Shown piece by piece: positions 42,369-49,822 of a stretch of DNA of 64,000 bases. Origin of the DNA: JAHBXE01 sp044222195 (GTDB lineage: Bacteria; Planctomycetota; Phycisphaerae; Phycisphaerales; UBA1924). The notes beneath the pieces were generated by a model, which was given only the letters and a program-made list of their open reading frames with translations, was not told the DNA's origin and searched no databases. Both the position numbers and the translations under genes were made by a program. The stretch is taken from NCBI GenBank assembly GCA_044222195.1, contig JBGANS010000003.1, positions 1-64,000 of the forward strand, written 5' to 3'. Position 1 is the first letter of the stretch, and every line of letters begins with the position of its first letter.

Positions 42369-43799
42369 ATGATGATGAGCCTTTGTATCGCGGCCGCGGC
42401 GGGTCTGGCAAGAGTGGATGAGCCCGGGCGGTTGTTGATTGTCGCGCCGGCACGGTTCGGCGCGGCGATCGCTGACTACGCCGCGTTCAAGCGGGAGCGG
42501 CGGCCGGTGGATGTGGCGGTGCTGGAGGATGTGCTGGCGTCGAGCTCCGGCGTGGATGATCCCGAGCGGGTGAAGCGGTTTGTGTTTGAGGCGTGGAAGC
42601 AGCGCGGCGTGAAGTTCGTGCTCTTGGTGGGGGATGCGGATGCGTTCCCGGTGCGCTACATGTGCCTGGACCGCGCGACGGCGCCGGCGTTTGACTACGC
42701 GTTCTATCCGAGTGACCTCTACTACGCGGATGTGGCGAAGGCGGATGGAACGTTTGAGGATTGGAACGGGAAGAAGGAAGGGTTCCACGCGGGGTACTTC
42801 GGCGAGGTTCGTGGGGAGAAGAACAAGTCCGACCCGATCAACTTTGATGGGATCGACTACCGGCCGGAGTTGGCGGTGGGGCGGTGGCCGGTGAGTGATG
42901 AGAAGCAACTGCGGGTCGTGATGGCGAAGAGTGAGGCGTATGAAAAGTTGTGGCACGGGCTTCCGGCTCTGCGGACGCCCGTGGAGGACGGCACAGGCGC
43001 CGGCGAGGCGCCCAAGCCCGTGGCACGTGAGGCCGTGGCACGCTGTGCCGCGATCATGGTCGGGGGATGGGTTGATGCTCGCGGTCGGATGGACTCGATT
43101 GTCGCGCGGCTGCCGGAGGGATGGAAGACGGACAAGCTGTATTACAAGGATGGAAACAGCGCGTTCGCGACGCCGGAGCCGAACGAGGAGCGGGTGGTCG
43201 GCCTGATGAACGAGGGTGTGAACCTGGTGCTGCACGCGGGGCACGGGGCGGACGACCGGTGGGAGGGATGCTTCTCGGTGGGGAGTTTGAAGAAGGTGAC
43301 CAACGGGGTGAAGGGCGGGGCGGCGTTGCCGGTGGTGATTTCGGCGGGGTGTTCGACGGCGCGGTTCGCGACGCTGCCGCCGTACGAGGGATATGTGGAT
43401 GTGCTGGGGCGGCCGCACGTGGGGACGGATGCGGGCGAAATGTTCACATCGCCGCCGCCGGCGCCGAGTTCGTGGGCGACGGGTCCGTACAACAAGACGG
43501 GGCTTGGCGAGCAGATGCTGCGGGCGGGCGAGGGCGGCGCGGTCGCGTACATTGGGTGCAACACCGGGAGCCAGCCGTGCGGCGTGACGCTGATGGAAGG
43601 ATTTGTCCAGGCGATCGCCGGCAAGGGGACCATCGGCGAATGCTGGTCGGACGCCATCGCGTGGTACTGGGAAAAGGAAGGCCTGGCGACCATCAAGCCG
43701 ACGGAGGACTGGTATCCCGCGAGCATCTTCTTCCAGGGGATGAAGTTCATGCTCTTTGGGGACCCGAGCCTGGGGATCGGTGCGGCGCGGGACGAGTGA
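42369..43799 (+). CDS. C25 (gingipain-like) cysteine peptidase
   Basis: The 476-residue protein starts with three ATG codons (MMMSLCIAAAAGLARV), a short signal-like segment. The peptidase C25 fold is visible as LLIVAP, FVLLVGDADAFPVRYM and YRPELAVGRWPVSDEKQL, and the catalytic pair as His in LHAGHGADDRW and Cys in VISAGCSTARF. A region with YIGCNTGSQPCG follows and the end is FGDPSLGIG, a common C25 feature. Activity would be Arg/Lys-type endopeptidase; specificity cannot be judged. Most C25 proteins carry a C-terminal sorting domain, which is absent here. A leaderless start at 42369 is predicted. Confidence 0.88.
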   Translation: MMMSLCIAAAAGLARVDEPGRLLIVAPARFGAAIADYAAFKRERRPVDVAVLEDVLASSSGVDDPERVKRFVFEAWKQRGVKFVLLVGDADAFPVRYMCLDRATAPAFDYAFYPSDLYYADVAKADGTFEDWNGKKEGFHAGYFGEVRGEKNKSDPINFDGIDYRPELAVGRWPVSDEKQLRVVMAKSEAYEKLWHGLPALRTPVEDGTGAGEAPKPVAREAVARCAAIMVGGWVDARGRMDSIVARLPEGWKTDKLYYKDGNSAFATPEPNEERVVGLMNEGVNLVLHAGHGADDRWEGCFSVGSLKKVTNGVKGGAALPVVISAGCSTARFATLPPYEGYVDVLGRPHVGTDAGEMFTSPPPAPSSWATGPYNKTGLGEQMLRAGEGGAVAYIGCNTGSQPCGVTLMEGFVQAIAGKGTIGECWSDAIAWYWEKEGLATIKPTEDWYPASIFFQGMKFMLFGDPSLGIGAARDE

Positions 43800-43962
43800 G
43801 CCGCAGGACCTTGTTTGTGCGCACCGATTGGCACACGGGTTCCGGGGTGGTCACAGGCGACGACGAATCGTATCGCCCTTGAAATCAAGCACACGTGAAG
43901 AGGGTGCATGAAAGGCGGGCCGTCCGCGCGCGCACGAAAGTGGTCCTGCGCCCCCTTGTGTC

Positions 43963-44017
43963 GGGGCGGTTCGGTTGGTGGGCCGGCCGCGGTTGTTGGC
44001 GGCCCGCCGACCGCCCC
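43963..44017. repeat. Large inverted repeat just before the portal gene
   Basis: GGGGCGGT (43963-43970) pairs with ACCGCCCC (44010-44017), and GGGCC with GGCCC inside. The structure ends 5-8 bases before the portal Shine-Dalgarno site. It may be a terminator of upstream transcription or a border of the capsid cassette. The rest of the 235-base gap after the peptidase gene holds no gene; in particular no terminase fragment is readable. Confidence 0.55.
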
Positions 44018-44034
44018 GTACCTGGGAGTGACGC

Positions 44035-45537
44035 ATGCCGTTTCACCTTCAACCGTTCGCCGAGCTTGGCCTGGATGCGGCGCTGCTCGAGCATCTCATC
44101 GCGCGCCACGAATCGGGGGCCGCGAAGCTGCGGCGGATGTGGGAGTACTACAGGAATCCGGAGGTGGGGCCAGCGGGTCGGGACGCGGCCGCAGCGCCGG
44201 CATCCCACGGCGAGAGGCGGAGCCGGCTCGCGCAGGAATGCGGGCTGCCGCCGCGGATCACGGGCCTGCGAGACATCGCGCTGGACGACCGCTCGCGCAC
44301 ACGCCGCGAAGTGGTGATCGAGAACGACATCGGTTGGCGCATCCAGGCGATGGTGGACTTCATGTTCGGCAAGCCGGTGCTCATCACGAGCATGGCGCGG
44401 GATGCGGCAACGCGCACGACGATCGAGCGTGTGCTCGATGCGGTGTGGGAGGCCTCGGGCGGGATCGCGCTGCTGCAGGACATGGCGCTGCTCGGGCACG
44501 TGTACGGGCATGTGGACCTGGTGCTGCGCGAGGTCGACACGCTGCCGGACTCGGCGGACCCGGCGGTCGCGGGGAGCGAAGCGGTCCGGATTGAAGTGGT
44601 CGATCCGATCCGCGGCATTCCGCTCCAGAACCCCGACGACTATCGCACGCTCGACGCGTACATCGTCCACAGCGAGCGCGAGATGAACAGCGTTGAGCCC
44701 GGCCCGGCCGCGCGCTGGAACGCCTTCTGGCGTGCCGTCGGCGGCGAAACCGCGGAAGTCTCGCGCCGCACGCGCACCACGTATACGGAAGTGGTTTCCG
44801 CGGCCCACCGGCAGGTGTACCGCGACGGGCGCGTGATCGAGAGCCGCCCGTGGCGACTCACGCGTGAGATCCCCGTTGTGCACATCCAGAACATCTCGCA
44901 GCCGTTCCGCTTCGCGGGGATGTCGGACGTCGAGCCGCTGATCCCGCTGCAGGATGAACTCAACACGCGGCTGTCGGATCGCGCCTGCCGCGTCACGATG
45001 CAGTCGTTCAAGATGTACCTGGGCAAGGGGATCCAGGGCTTTGAAAAGGTGCCGGTCGGCCCCGGCCAGCTCTGGAGCACCGACAACCCGGACGCGAGCG
45101 TGGAGGAGTTCGGCGGCGATGCCTCTTCGCCGAGCGAGGAGTCGCACATCCAGGAGGTCCGTGAGGCGCTGGACAAGACCTCCGGCGTACCGCCCCTGGC
45201 CAGCGGCGTGGTGCGGGCCAAGATCGGGAACCTGTCGAGCGCCAACGCGCTGCGCATCACGCTGATGGGTGTGCTGTCGAAGACGGCGCGCAAGCGGGTG
45301 AACTACGGGCGCGGCATGGCGCGGATGTGCTCGCTCGTGCTTGAGGCGCTGGACTCGCTGGGGATTCTGAAGACCGCCCCGGAGGATCGCGGCGTGAAAC
45401 TGGTGTGGCCGGACCCGCTGCCGGAGGACCTTTCCGAAGCGGCCGCGGCGGCGCGGGCGAAGCGGGAGCTGGGCGTGCCGGAGGAGCGGGTGTTGGCGGA
45501 GCTTGGGTACACGGGCGCGGATGCGGGCGTGACGTGA
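44035..45537 (+). CDS. Phage portal protein (SPP1 Gp6-like)
   Basis: The portal forms the dodecameric ring at one vertex of a phage capsid through which DNA passes. The 500-residue length is typical. The hallmark IENDIGWRIQAMVDFMFGKPV (partly shown) corresponds to the NY...GYLFGKP segment of the SPP1-type portal family. Downstream segments with ITSMARD, WRLTREIPVVHIQNIS and EPLIPLQDELNTRLSDRA fit the wing and clip regions, and SGVVRAKIGNLSSANALRI fits the crown and stem. ATG 44035 has GGAG 6 bases upstream. It is the first gene of a seven-gene cassette; unusually, no terminase gene lies upstream. Confidence 0.85.
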   Translation: MPFHLQPFAELGLDAALLEHLIARHESGAAKLRRMWEYYRNPEVGPAGRDAAAAPASHGERRSRLAQECGLPPRITGLRDIALDDRSRTRREVVIENDIGWRIQAMVDFMFGKPVLITSMARDAATRTTIERVLDAVWEASGGIALLQDMALLGHVYGHVDLVLREVDTLPDSADPAVAGSEAVRIEVVDPIRGIPLQNPDDYRTLDAYIVHSEREMNSVEPGPAARWNAFWRAVGGETAEVSRRTRTTYTEVVSAAHRQVYRDGRVIESRPWRLTREIPVVHIQNISQPFRFAGMSDVEPLIPLQDELNTRLSDRACRVTMQSFKMYLGKGIQGFEKVPVGPGQLWSTDNPDASVEEFGGDASSPSEESHIQEVREALDKTSGVPPLASGVVRAKIGNLSSANALRITLMGVLSKTARKRVNYGRGMARMCSLVLEALDSLGILKTAPEDRGVKLVWPDPLPEDLSEAAAAARAKRELGVPEERVLAELGYTGADAGVT

Positions 45538-45688
45538 AGAAGTATCGAACGCAGAGGGCGCAAAGAGCACAGAGAAGGACAGGAGGCAGGAAGGGCAACG
45601 ACCAGGCGCTGGCCTTGCATTGCTCTGCTCTCGGCGTCCTCTGCGACCTCCGTGTTTACAACCGGCTTTGAGAAAAGGGGAGCACCAC
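45538..45688. repeat. Gap 1 of the capsid cassette: inverted repeat of GCAGAGG units
   Basis: In 151 bases a left arm (AACGCAGAGGGCGCAAAGAG) pairs imperfectly with a right arm whose complement reads AACACGGAGGTCGCAGAGGA. The right arm ends about 15 bases before the ribosome binding site of the next gene. No gene is present. Confidence 0.7.
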
Positions 45689-46120
45689 ATGAGCGACGCA
45701 ATGACATCTGAATCATCCACCATCGACGCGAGCACCGACTGGCAGGTCAAGGCCGCCGAGCTTGAGAGCAGGCTCGCGGAGTCGGAGAAGTCCCTCGCCG
45801 CGAGCCGGGAAGCTCTCGGCACGGCGGAGCGGAGGCGCGAGATCGAGCGAGAACTCAGCCGCCTGGGCGCGATCGACCTTGAGACCACGGCATTGCTGAC
45901 CGAGGCCGCGCTGGCCGGAGCGGAGAAGCCGGATGCAAAGGCGGCGATCGCGGCTCTCAAGCGGAGCAAGCCATTCTTGTTCAGGGCGCCGGTCCGCGCG
46001 TCGGCCATGAGCGCCGCAGTGGAACCGACCTCCGGCCTCGAGAGTGCCGCCGCGGCCGCCCGCGAGTCCGGCGATCGCCGGGCGCTGCTCCGGTACCTGC
46101 GGATGCGTCGGGGCGGGTGA
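45689..46120 (+). CDS. Putative phage head scaffolding protein
   Basis: The 143-residue, highly charged helical protein is largely predicted coiled coil (ELESRLAESEKSLAASREAL, then RREIERELSRLG). It is followed by LLTEAALAG...AAIAALKRSKPFLF, the pattern with which phage scaffolding proteins (Gp20-like/DUF4355-like) end, ...LK..KP.LF. Its position between portal and capsid genes is that of a scaffold. ATG 45689 has GGGGAG 7 bases upstream. If the scaffold call is right, the cassette could assemble procapsids without a maturation protease, which is not seen here. Confidence 0.65.
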   Translation: MSDAMTSESSTIDASTDWQVKAAELESRLAESEKSLAASREALGTAERRREIERELSRLGAIDLETTALLTEAALAGAEKPDAKAAIAALKRSKPFLFRAPVRASAMSAAVEPTSGLESAAAAARESGDRRALLRYLRMRRGG

Positions 46121-46278
46121 CACATTGCCAAGTAGCAAATGGCCAAGTGGCGAGTGAAGACTGAGGCCGTTGGCTTGGGGGTGGGGGCGGAGATGGGGTG
46201 GGCGTGGGGGTTGGAAGGCGTCTTATTTCGACTTGCCATTTGGCCCTTTGCCACTTGGCGCTTTGAAAGGGGGACTGC
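46121..46278. repeat. Gap 2 of the capsid cassette: inverted repeat of GGCCAAGTGGC units
   Basis: In 158 bases the left arm (GCCAAGTAGCAAATGGCCAA then GTGGCGAGTG) and the reverse complement of the right arm (GCCAAGTGGCAAAGGGCCAA then ATGGCAAGTCG) agree at most positions. The central part is strongly purine-rich. The repeat type differs from the other gaps. No gene is present. Confidence 0.75.
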
Positions 46279-47457
46279 ATGAGTTTCACAGGCAAAGCAA
46301 CGTACGACGCGGGGGCAACGCTGCCGGAACTGGTGGAGGATGTGTCGGACATCATCGGGATCGTCAGCCCGTTTGAGACACCGCTGCTCGATCACCTGGG
46401 AGATCCCAAGCGATCCGCGGCCTCCACGATCCACGAATGGATCGAGGACACCCTGCTGCCGAACACCGACACGCTGAACCAGACGGTGTTCACGCCCGGA
46501 CCGCTCACGACGACGGCGCTGACCGTGTCCAACGGTTCGCGGTTCAAAGCCGGCGACCAGGTCCGCGCGGGGACGTCAACCGAGATCTTCTTCGTCACGG
46601 CCGTCAGCGGGAACAACCTCACCGTCATCCGCGGCTACGGCGGGACCACCGCCGTCATCCTCACCAACGGCATGGCGCTGACCATCCTCGGCAACGCCGC
46701 CCTTGAGGGTGACGATGCCGCGCCCGCGAAGCAGACCAACCGAGTCCGTCAGCTGAACTACACGCAGATCTTCAGCGCCACGGTGAACGTGAGCGGGTCG
46801 ATGCAGGCCGCGCGGGCGTACGGAATTGCGGACGAGCTGGACTACCAGAAACAGGAGCGGACGCGCGAGCTCCTGCGCGATCTCGAGAACTGCGTGATTA
46901 ACGGCGTCGCGCCCGGGGCCACTCAGCAGGGCTCTTCCACCGTCCGCCGCACGATGAACGGCCTGCTCAAGATCATCTCGACCAACGTCTTCGCGCCGGA
47001 CACGGGGCCGATCCCGCCTGGCGGCGGTTCGGGGAACAACGAGCTGAACGAGGCGGTGCTCAACGCCGCCATCCGCTCGATCTGGGAGCAGAGTTCCGGC
47101 AAGGTGGACACGATCGTGGTTAACGGTGTTCAGAAGCGGCGGATCAACTCGTTCATCACGCCGTCGCGCCAGTACCAGCCGGCGGACACGGCGTTTCGCG
47201 ACCTGGTCAGCGTGTACGAGAGCGACTTCGGCGTCTGCCGCGTGATCCTCTCGCGCTGGGTGCCGCCGGGCTCGATGCTGCTGCTCGATTCATCGCGGAT
47301 CGAGGTCATGCCGCTGCGGGGCCGGAGCTTCGGCTTCAAGCCGCTCGCGGCGACGGGGGACTCGCACTCGGGCCAGGTGCTCGGCGAGTACACGCTGGAG
47401 GTGCGCAACGAGAACGCCCACGGCGTGATCAAGAACCTGGCGGTGACGGTCGCTTGA
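46279..47457 (+). CDS. Major capsid protein (SU10/DUF5309 family, HK97 fold)
   Basis: The 392-residue protein has a typical start: ELVEDVSDIIGIVSPFETPLL, with H.WIEDTL further on. The centre has the family hallmark TNRVRQLNYTQIFSATVNVSG, then QAARAYGIADELDYQKQER, and DLENCVINGVA. The C-terminal part has VNGVQKRRINSF, DFGVCRVILSRWVP and SGQVLGEYTLEVRNENAHGVI. These match the SU10-type capsid family (DUF5309). It would form the icosahedral shell. The segment TVSNGSRFKAGDQVRAGTST is an inserted beta domain found in this family. ATG 46279 has AAGGGGG about 6 bases upstream. The gene looks intact and is not a decayed remnant. Confidence 0.92.
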   Translation: MSFTGKATYDAGATLPELVEDVSDIIGIVSPFETPLLDHLGDPKRSAASTIHEWIEDTLLPNTDTLNQTVFTPGPLTTTALTVSNGSRFKAGDQVRAGTSTEIFFVTAVSGNNLTVIRGYGGTTAVILTNGMALTILGNAALEGDDAAPAKQTNRVRQLNYTQIFSATVNVSGSMQAARAYGIADELDYQKQERTRELLRDLENCVINGVAPGATQQGSSTVRRTMNGLLKIISTNVFAPDTGPIPPGGGSGNNELNEAVLNAAIRSIWEQSSGKVDTIVVNGVQKRRINSFITPSRQYQPADTAFRDLVSVYESDFGVCRVILSRWVPPGSMLLLDSSRIEVMPLRGRSFGFKPLAATGDSHSGQVLGEYTLEVRNENAHGVIKNLAVTVA

Positions 47458-47622
47458 AAATCGCCGCGCGGGCCGGGGGGCCTCGCGCGGCAAGCCCGGC
47501 GGGAGCGGCGGCTGCCGCCGGGTGTTTGAGTCAACGTGTTTCAGTTCGGGTGTGTCAATCCACTCGGGGCGGGGGTTTGCAATCCCCGCGTTTCCTGAAG
47601 AGAAATTCCTGAAGGGGGCAAC
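47458..47622. repeat. Gap 3 of the capsid cassette: strong hairpin and palindromes
   Basis: A near-perfect 12-bp stem (GCCGCGCG GGCC, loop GGGG, GGCC T CGCGCGGC at 47463-47491) lies at the end of the capsid gene and looks like a terminator or attenuator without a T run. It is followed by CGGCGGC-T-GCCGCCG, GCGGGG-GTTTGCAAT-CCCCGC and a direct repeat TTCCTGAAG. No gene is present in the 165 bases. Confidence 0.65.
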
Positions 47623-48282
47623 ATGTTCGCACAAGACCGAGACCTTCTCGCACTCGAACCCAATCTCTTTCGCGACGTCGGCTGGACGGGCCAGCGCTTG
47701 GTGACCGGCGTTGGAAGCATCAGCGGCACAACGCTGACGCTCACCTCGCAGGATGTGACGCTGGCGGCCGCGGGCGTCACGACCGGGCATGTCGTGCTCG
47801 TGGACGGCACGCCGTACGAGGTCATCGAGCGCCTCAGCGCGACCACCGCGACCATCTCGCGCATCCGCCCCGGCCCGGATGAGCCCGAGATCCCGCCCTC
47901 GCCCGCCGCGGCCAAGCCCGTGGCGATTCACACGTTCGCGCCGCAGATCGCGGCCGTACACCGCCAGATTCTCCAGATGCTCGGCATCGACGCCGCGGCG
48001 GTGGACATGGGCCAGCCGAAGGAATCCGACATCACCAACCCCGACGCCTTCCGCGCGCCGGAGGCGATGGGGGCGCTCTATCACGCGTACTGCATCGCCG
48101 CGGGACCCGGAACGGCCGACCTCGCCGGCTCGCTCGCCTCGACGTGGCTTAACCGGGCACGGATGTGGCGCGATCAGTACGCCCAGGCGCTCGCGGCGTC
48201 GGCGGCGCGGCTGGACCTTGATGGAGATGGGAAGGCCGATGCGACGCGGCGACCTGGGGTGATGCAGCTCATTCGAGATTAG
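47623..48282 (+). CDS. Capsid-cassette protein 4, likely head-tail connector
   Basis: The 219-residue protein begins LLALEPNLFRDVGWTGQRLV, then has an immunoglobulin-like beta stretch with SGTTLTLTSQDVTLAAAGVT. It then has mostly helices with QIAAVHRQILQMLGID, MGALYHAYCIAAG and WLNRARMWRDQYAQAL. A short DLDGDGKADATRR could be a calcium loop. The order after the capsid gene and the all-alpha second half suggest a head-tail connector or adaptor, but I recognise no family with confidence. ATG 47623 has AGGGGG 5 bases upstream. Confidence 0.55.
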   Translation: MFAQDRDLLALEPNLFRDVGWTGQRLVTGVGSISGTTLTLTSQDVTLAAAGVTTGHVVLVDGTPYEVIERLSATTATISRIRPGPDEPEIPPSPAAAKPVAIHTFAPQIAAVHRQILQMLGIDAAAVDMGQPKESDITNPDAFRAPEAMGALYHAYCIAAGPGTADLAGSLASTWLNRARMWRDQYAQALAASAARLDLDGDGKADATRRPGVMQLIRD

Positions 48283-48436
48283 AGCTGTGTTTGAACGCAG
48301 AGATCGCAGAGGACGCAGAGACGGACAAAGAAAGCAAGGTGGAAAGGTCGGCCTGGTCTGAACGGCTGACTTCTTCTTCCACTCTGCGAGCTCTGCGTTC
48401 AAGAAGTCTTGGTTGGGGGAGGAAGGGGGAAACACC
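48283..48436. repeat. Gap 4 of the capsid cassette: inverted repeat of GCAGAG units
   Basis: In 154 bases the left arm (TTTGAACGCAGAGATCGCAG then AG) and the complement of the right arm (CTTGAACGCAGAGCTCGCAG then AG) pair with few mismatches. The right arm lies about 20 bases before the next gene's ribosome binding site. No gene is present. Confidence 0.8.
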
Positions 48437-48853
48437 ATGTTGATTCTGAATCCGCGACTCGTGAAGTTTGGTTCCGCGGCTTGGCCCGACATCGCCTCGA
48501 TCGCGATCGACCGCGCGGCCCACCGCACCGTCGAAGACTGGTCCGACCTCGGGCCGTATGCCGTCCTCGCCGATGTGCCGGAACAGAAGGTTCGGATCAC
48601 GATCATGCAGGAACTCGCGAGAGAGGATGTGAACGTGCCGCGCCCCGGCGAATCCGGCACGCTCTCCTTCTGCACCTCGCCCACGGCGTCCGACGCCGGC
48701 CGCCGTCGCTTCACCTGCACCGCCGTCGTGCTCGATGTGAAGCACGAGCTGTCCCTGCGCAAGGGAGCCATCCGCACGATCACGCTCGCGGCCATCTCGC
48801 CAGACGGCGAGGCGGATCCGGTGCAGGCGAGTGATGGATCGGATGGAGGCTGA
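48437..48853 (+). CDS. Capsid-cassette protein 5, possibly a tail tube or neck protein
   Basis: The 138-residue, beta-rich protein has no signal or membrane segment. It begins LNPRLVKFGSAAWPDIASIAIDRA and continues with VLADVPEQKVRITIMQELAR, GESGTLSFCTSPTASDAG and CTAVVLDVKHELSLRKGAIR. This alternation of strands is reminiscent of phage tail tube or tail-terminator proteins, but no diagnostic motif is recognised. The start at ATG 48437 follows GGGGG; an in-frame ATG at 48413 lies in the upstream repeat arm. Confidence 0.5.
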   Translation: MLILNPRLVKFGSAAWPDIASIAIDRAAHRTVEDWSDLGPYAVLADVPEQKVRITIMQELAREDVNVPRPGESGTLSFCTSPTASDAGRRRFTCTAVVLDVKHELSLRKGAIRTITLAAISPDGEADPVQASDGSDGG

Positions 48854-49007
48854 AGCGTTTCGCAGAGGCGCAGAGTTCACGCAGAGGGCGCGGAGAGGAA
48901 GCCAACTGGAAGAACAAGCAAGCCTCAGTCTTGGTTCTGAACACTTCCTCTCCTCAGCGTCCTCTGCGTGAACTATGCGCCTCTGCGTACATCCCCTGGA
49001 GACTTCA
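48854..49007. repeat. Gap 5 of the capsid cassette: near-perfect ~40-bp-arm inverted repeat
   Basis: The left arm (GCAGAGGCGCAGAGTTCACG then CAGAGGGCGCGGAG) and the complement of the right arm (GCAGAGGCGCATAGTTCACG then CAGAGGACGCTGAG) match almost completely over about 40 bases. The right arm stops about 12 bases before the GGAGA site of the next gene. It is the clearest of the gap repeats; 154 bases, no gene. Confidence 0.85.
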
Positions 49008-49418
49008 ATGCCCAGCTCCTTTAAGTCCCTCGACCTCTTCGGCTCCGGCCCGCATCGCTTCGCGCTCGCGCGCCAGGGGCAGGCCCTGCAGTCAGAACTC
49101 TTTGCTTCGCCGCCTGCCGCCGGCACTCGCTATCTCGGCCTCGTCGAGCTGCAGGTGATCGTTACGGGGCGCCTCGTCGCCGCGAGCGAGTCGGCCCTGT
49201 GGACACTGCGCGACGCCATCACGGCGCAGCTCCTCGACCCGCCCGACCCCGGCCCGCTCATCGACCTCCACGCCCGAACCTGGCCGGAGATGAGCTTCGT
49301 CGGCTTCACCGCCGCGGACAGGACCGATCGAGGCCGCGTGGTCTCGATCGGCTACGAAGCGAAGTTTGTGAAGTTCCGCGAGTATCCGCAGGGGGAGAGT
49401 GACGCAGAAACGCAGTGA
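49008..49418 (+). CDS. Capsid-cassette protein 6, possibly a tail or neck protein
   Basis: The 136-residue protein begins MPSSFKSLDLFGSGPHRFAL and contains GTRYLGLVELQVIVTGRLVA, a helix ALWTLRDAITAQLL, and DLHARTWPEMSFVGFTAADR with GRVVSIGYEAKFVKF. The pattern of an initial F.S.DLFGSGPHRF followed by an antiparallel sheet recalls phage tail or baseplate components, but it is not diagnostic. The last six residues (SDAETQ) and the stop are encoded by the left arm of the next inverted repeat. ATG 49008 has GGAGA 5 bases upstream. Confidence 0.5.
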   Translation: MPSSFKSLDLFGSGPHRFALARQGQALQSELFASPPAAGTRYLGLVELQVIVTGRLVAASESALWTLRDAITAQLLDPPDPGPLIDLHARTWPEMSFVGFTAADRTDRGRVVSIGYEAKFVKFREYPQGESDAETQ

Positions 49419-49531
49419 CGGAGTGACGCAGGATCGGCAACAGGACCTGGCTCGCACTTCTCTCCTCCGTTGCTGCGTCACTCCGTTACTCCGTCACTGT
49501 GTCTCTGCGTCACTGCCTCACTGGAGACCCA
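49403..49531. repeat. Gap 6 of the capsid cassette: inverted repeat of GTGACGCAG units
   Basis: The left arm (GTGACGCAGAAACGCAGTGA then CGGAGTGACGCAG) overlaps the end of the previous gene. Its partner, as complement, reads GTGACGCAGAGACACAGTGA then CGGAGTAACGGAGTG. It resembles gaps 1, 4 and 5 in composition but not in exact sequence. No gene is present. Confidence 0.8.
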
Positions 49532-49822
49532 ATGCAACCAGACATCGCCGCCACCCTCGCCCAGCTCGGCGCCGCCGGCCTCATCGGATGGCTCTGGCTC
49601 GCCGAACGCCGCGCCGCGGCCGCGCGTGAGGCCCAGCTCCGCGAGCTGCACGACCGCATCCTCCAGGAACGCCCCCAGATCGCCGCGCTCCTGGCCGTCG
49701 TCCGCGACAACACGCGTGCCCTGACGGCGCTGGAAGCGGGCCAGCGAGCAATCGCGGCGGTGGTGGAGAGGGCGGCGGGTAAGATGACCCCGGCACCTCC
49801 GCCATCGGAACCGCGACTGTGA
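49532..49822 (+). CDS. Small single-pass membrane protein with coiled coil, holin-like
   Basis: The 96-residue protein has an N-terminal membrane helix (LAQLGAAGLIGWLWLAERR) followed by a charged helical region (EAQLRELHDRILQERPQIAAL and VVRDNTRALTALEAGQR). This build is common for phage-encoded small membrane proteins such as holins or spanin-like accessory proteins, but is not specific. ATG 49532 has GGAG 5 bases upstream. It is the last gene of the capsid cassette, and the zinc-ribbon gene starts in its stop codon. Confidence 0.5.
   Translation: MQPDIAATLAQLGAAGLIGWLWLAERRAAAAREAQLRELHDRILQERPQIAALLAVVRDNTRALTALEAGQRAIAAVVERAAGKMTPAPPPSEPRL

Noticed and set aside
43885..46434. 849-codon open frame running antisense through the portal, scaffold and capsid genes
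   Set aside because: It spans three well-formed genes and their repeat gaps, and its translation is Arg/His/Pro-rich.
47463..47491. Rho-independent terminator after the capsid gene
   Set aside because: The stem is strong but no T run follows, and the next cassette genes have no visible promoter; kept as a hairpin within gap 3 only.
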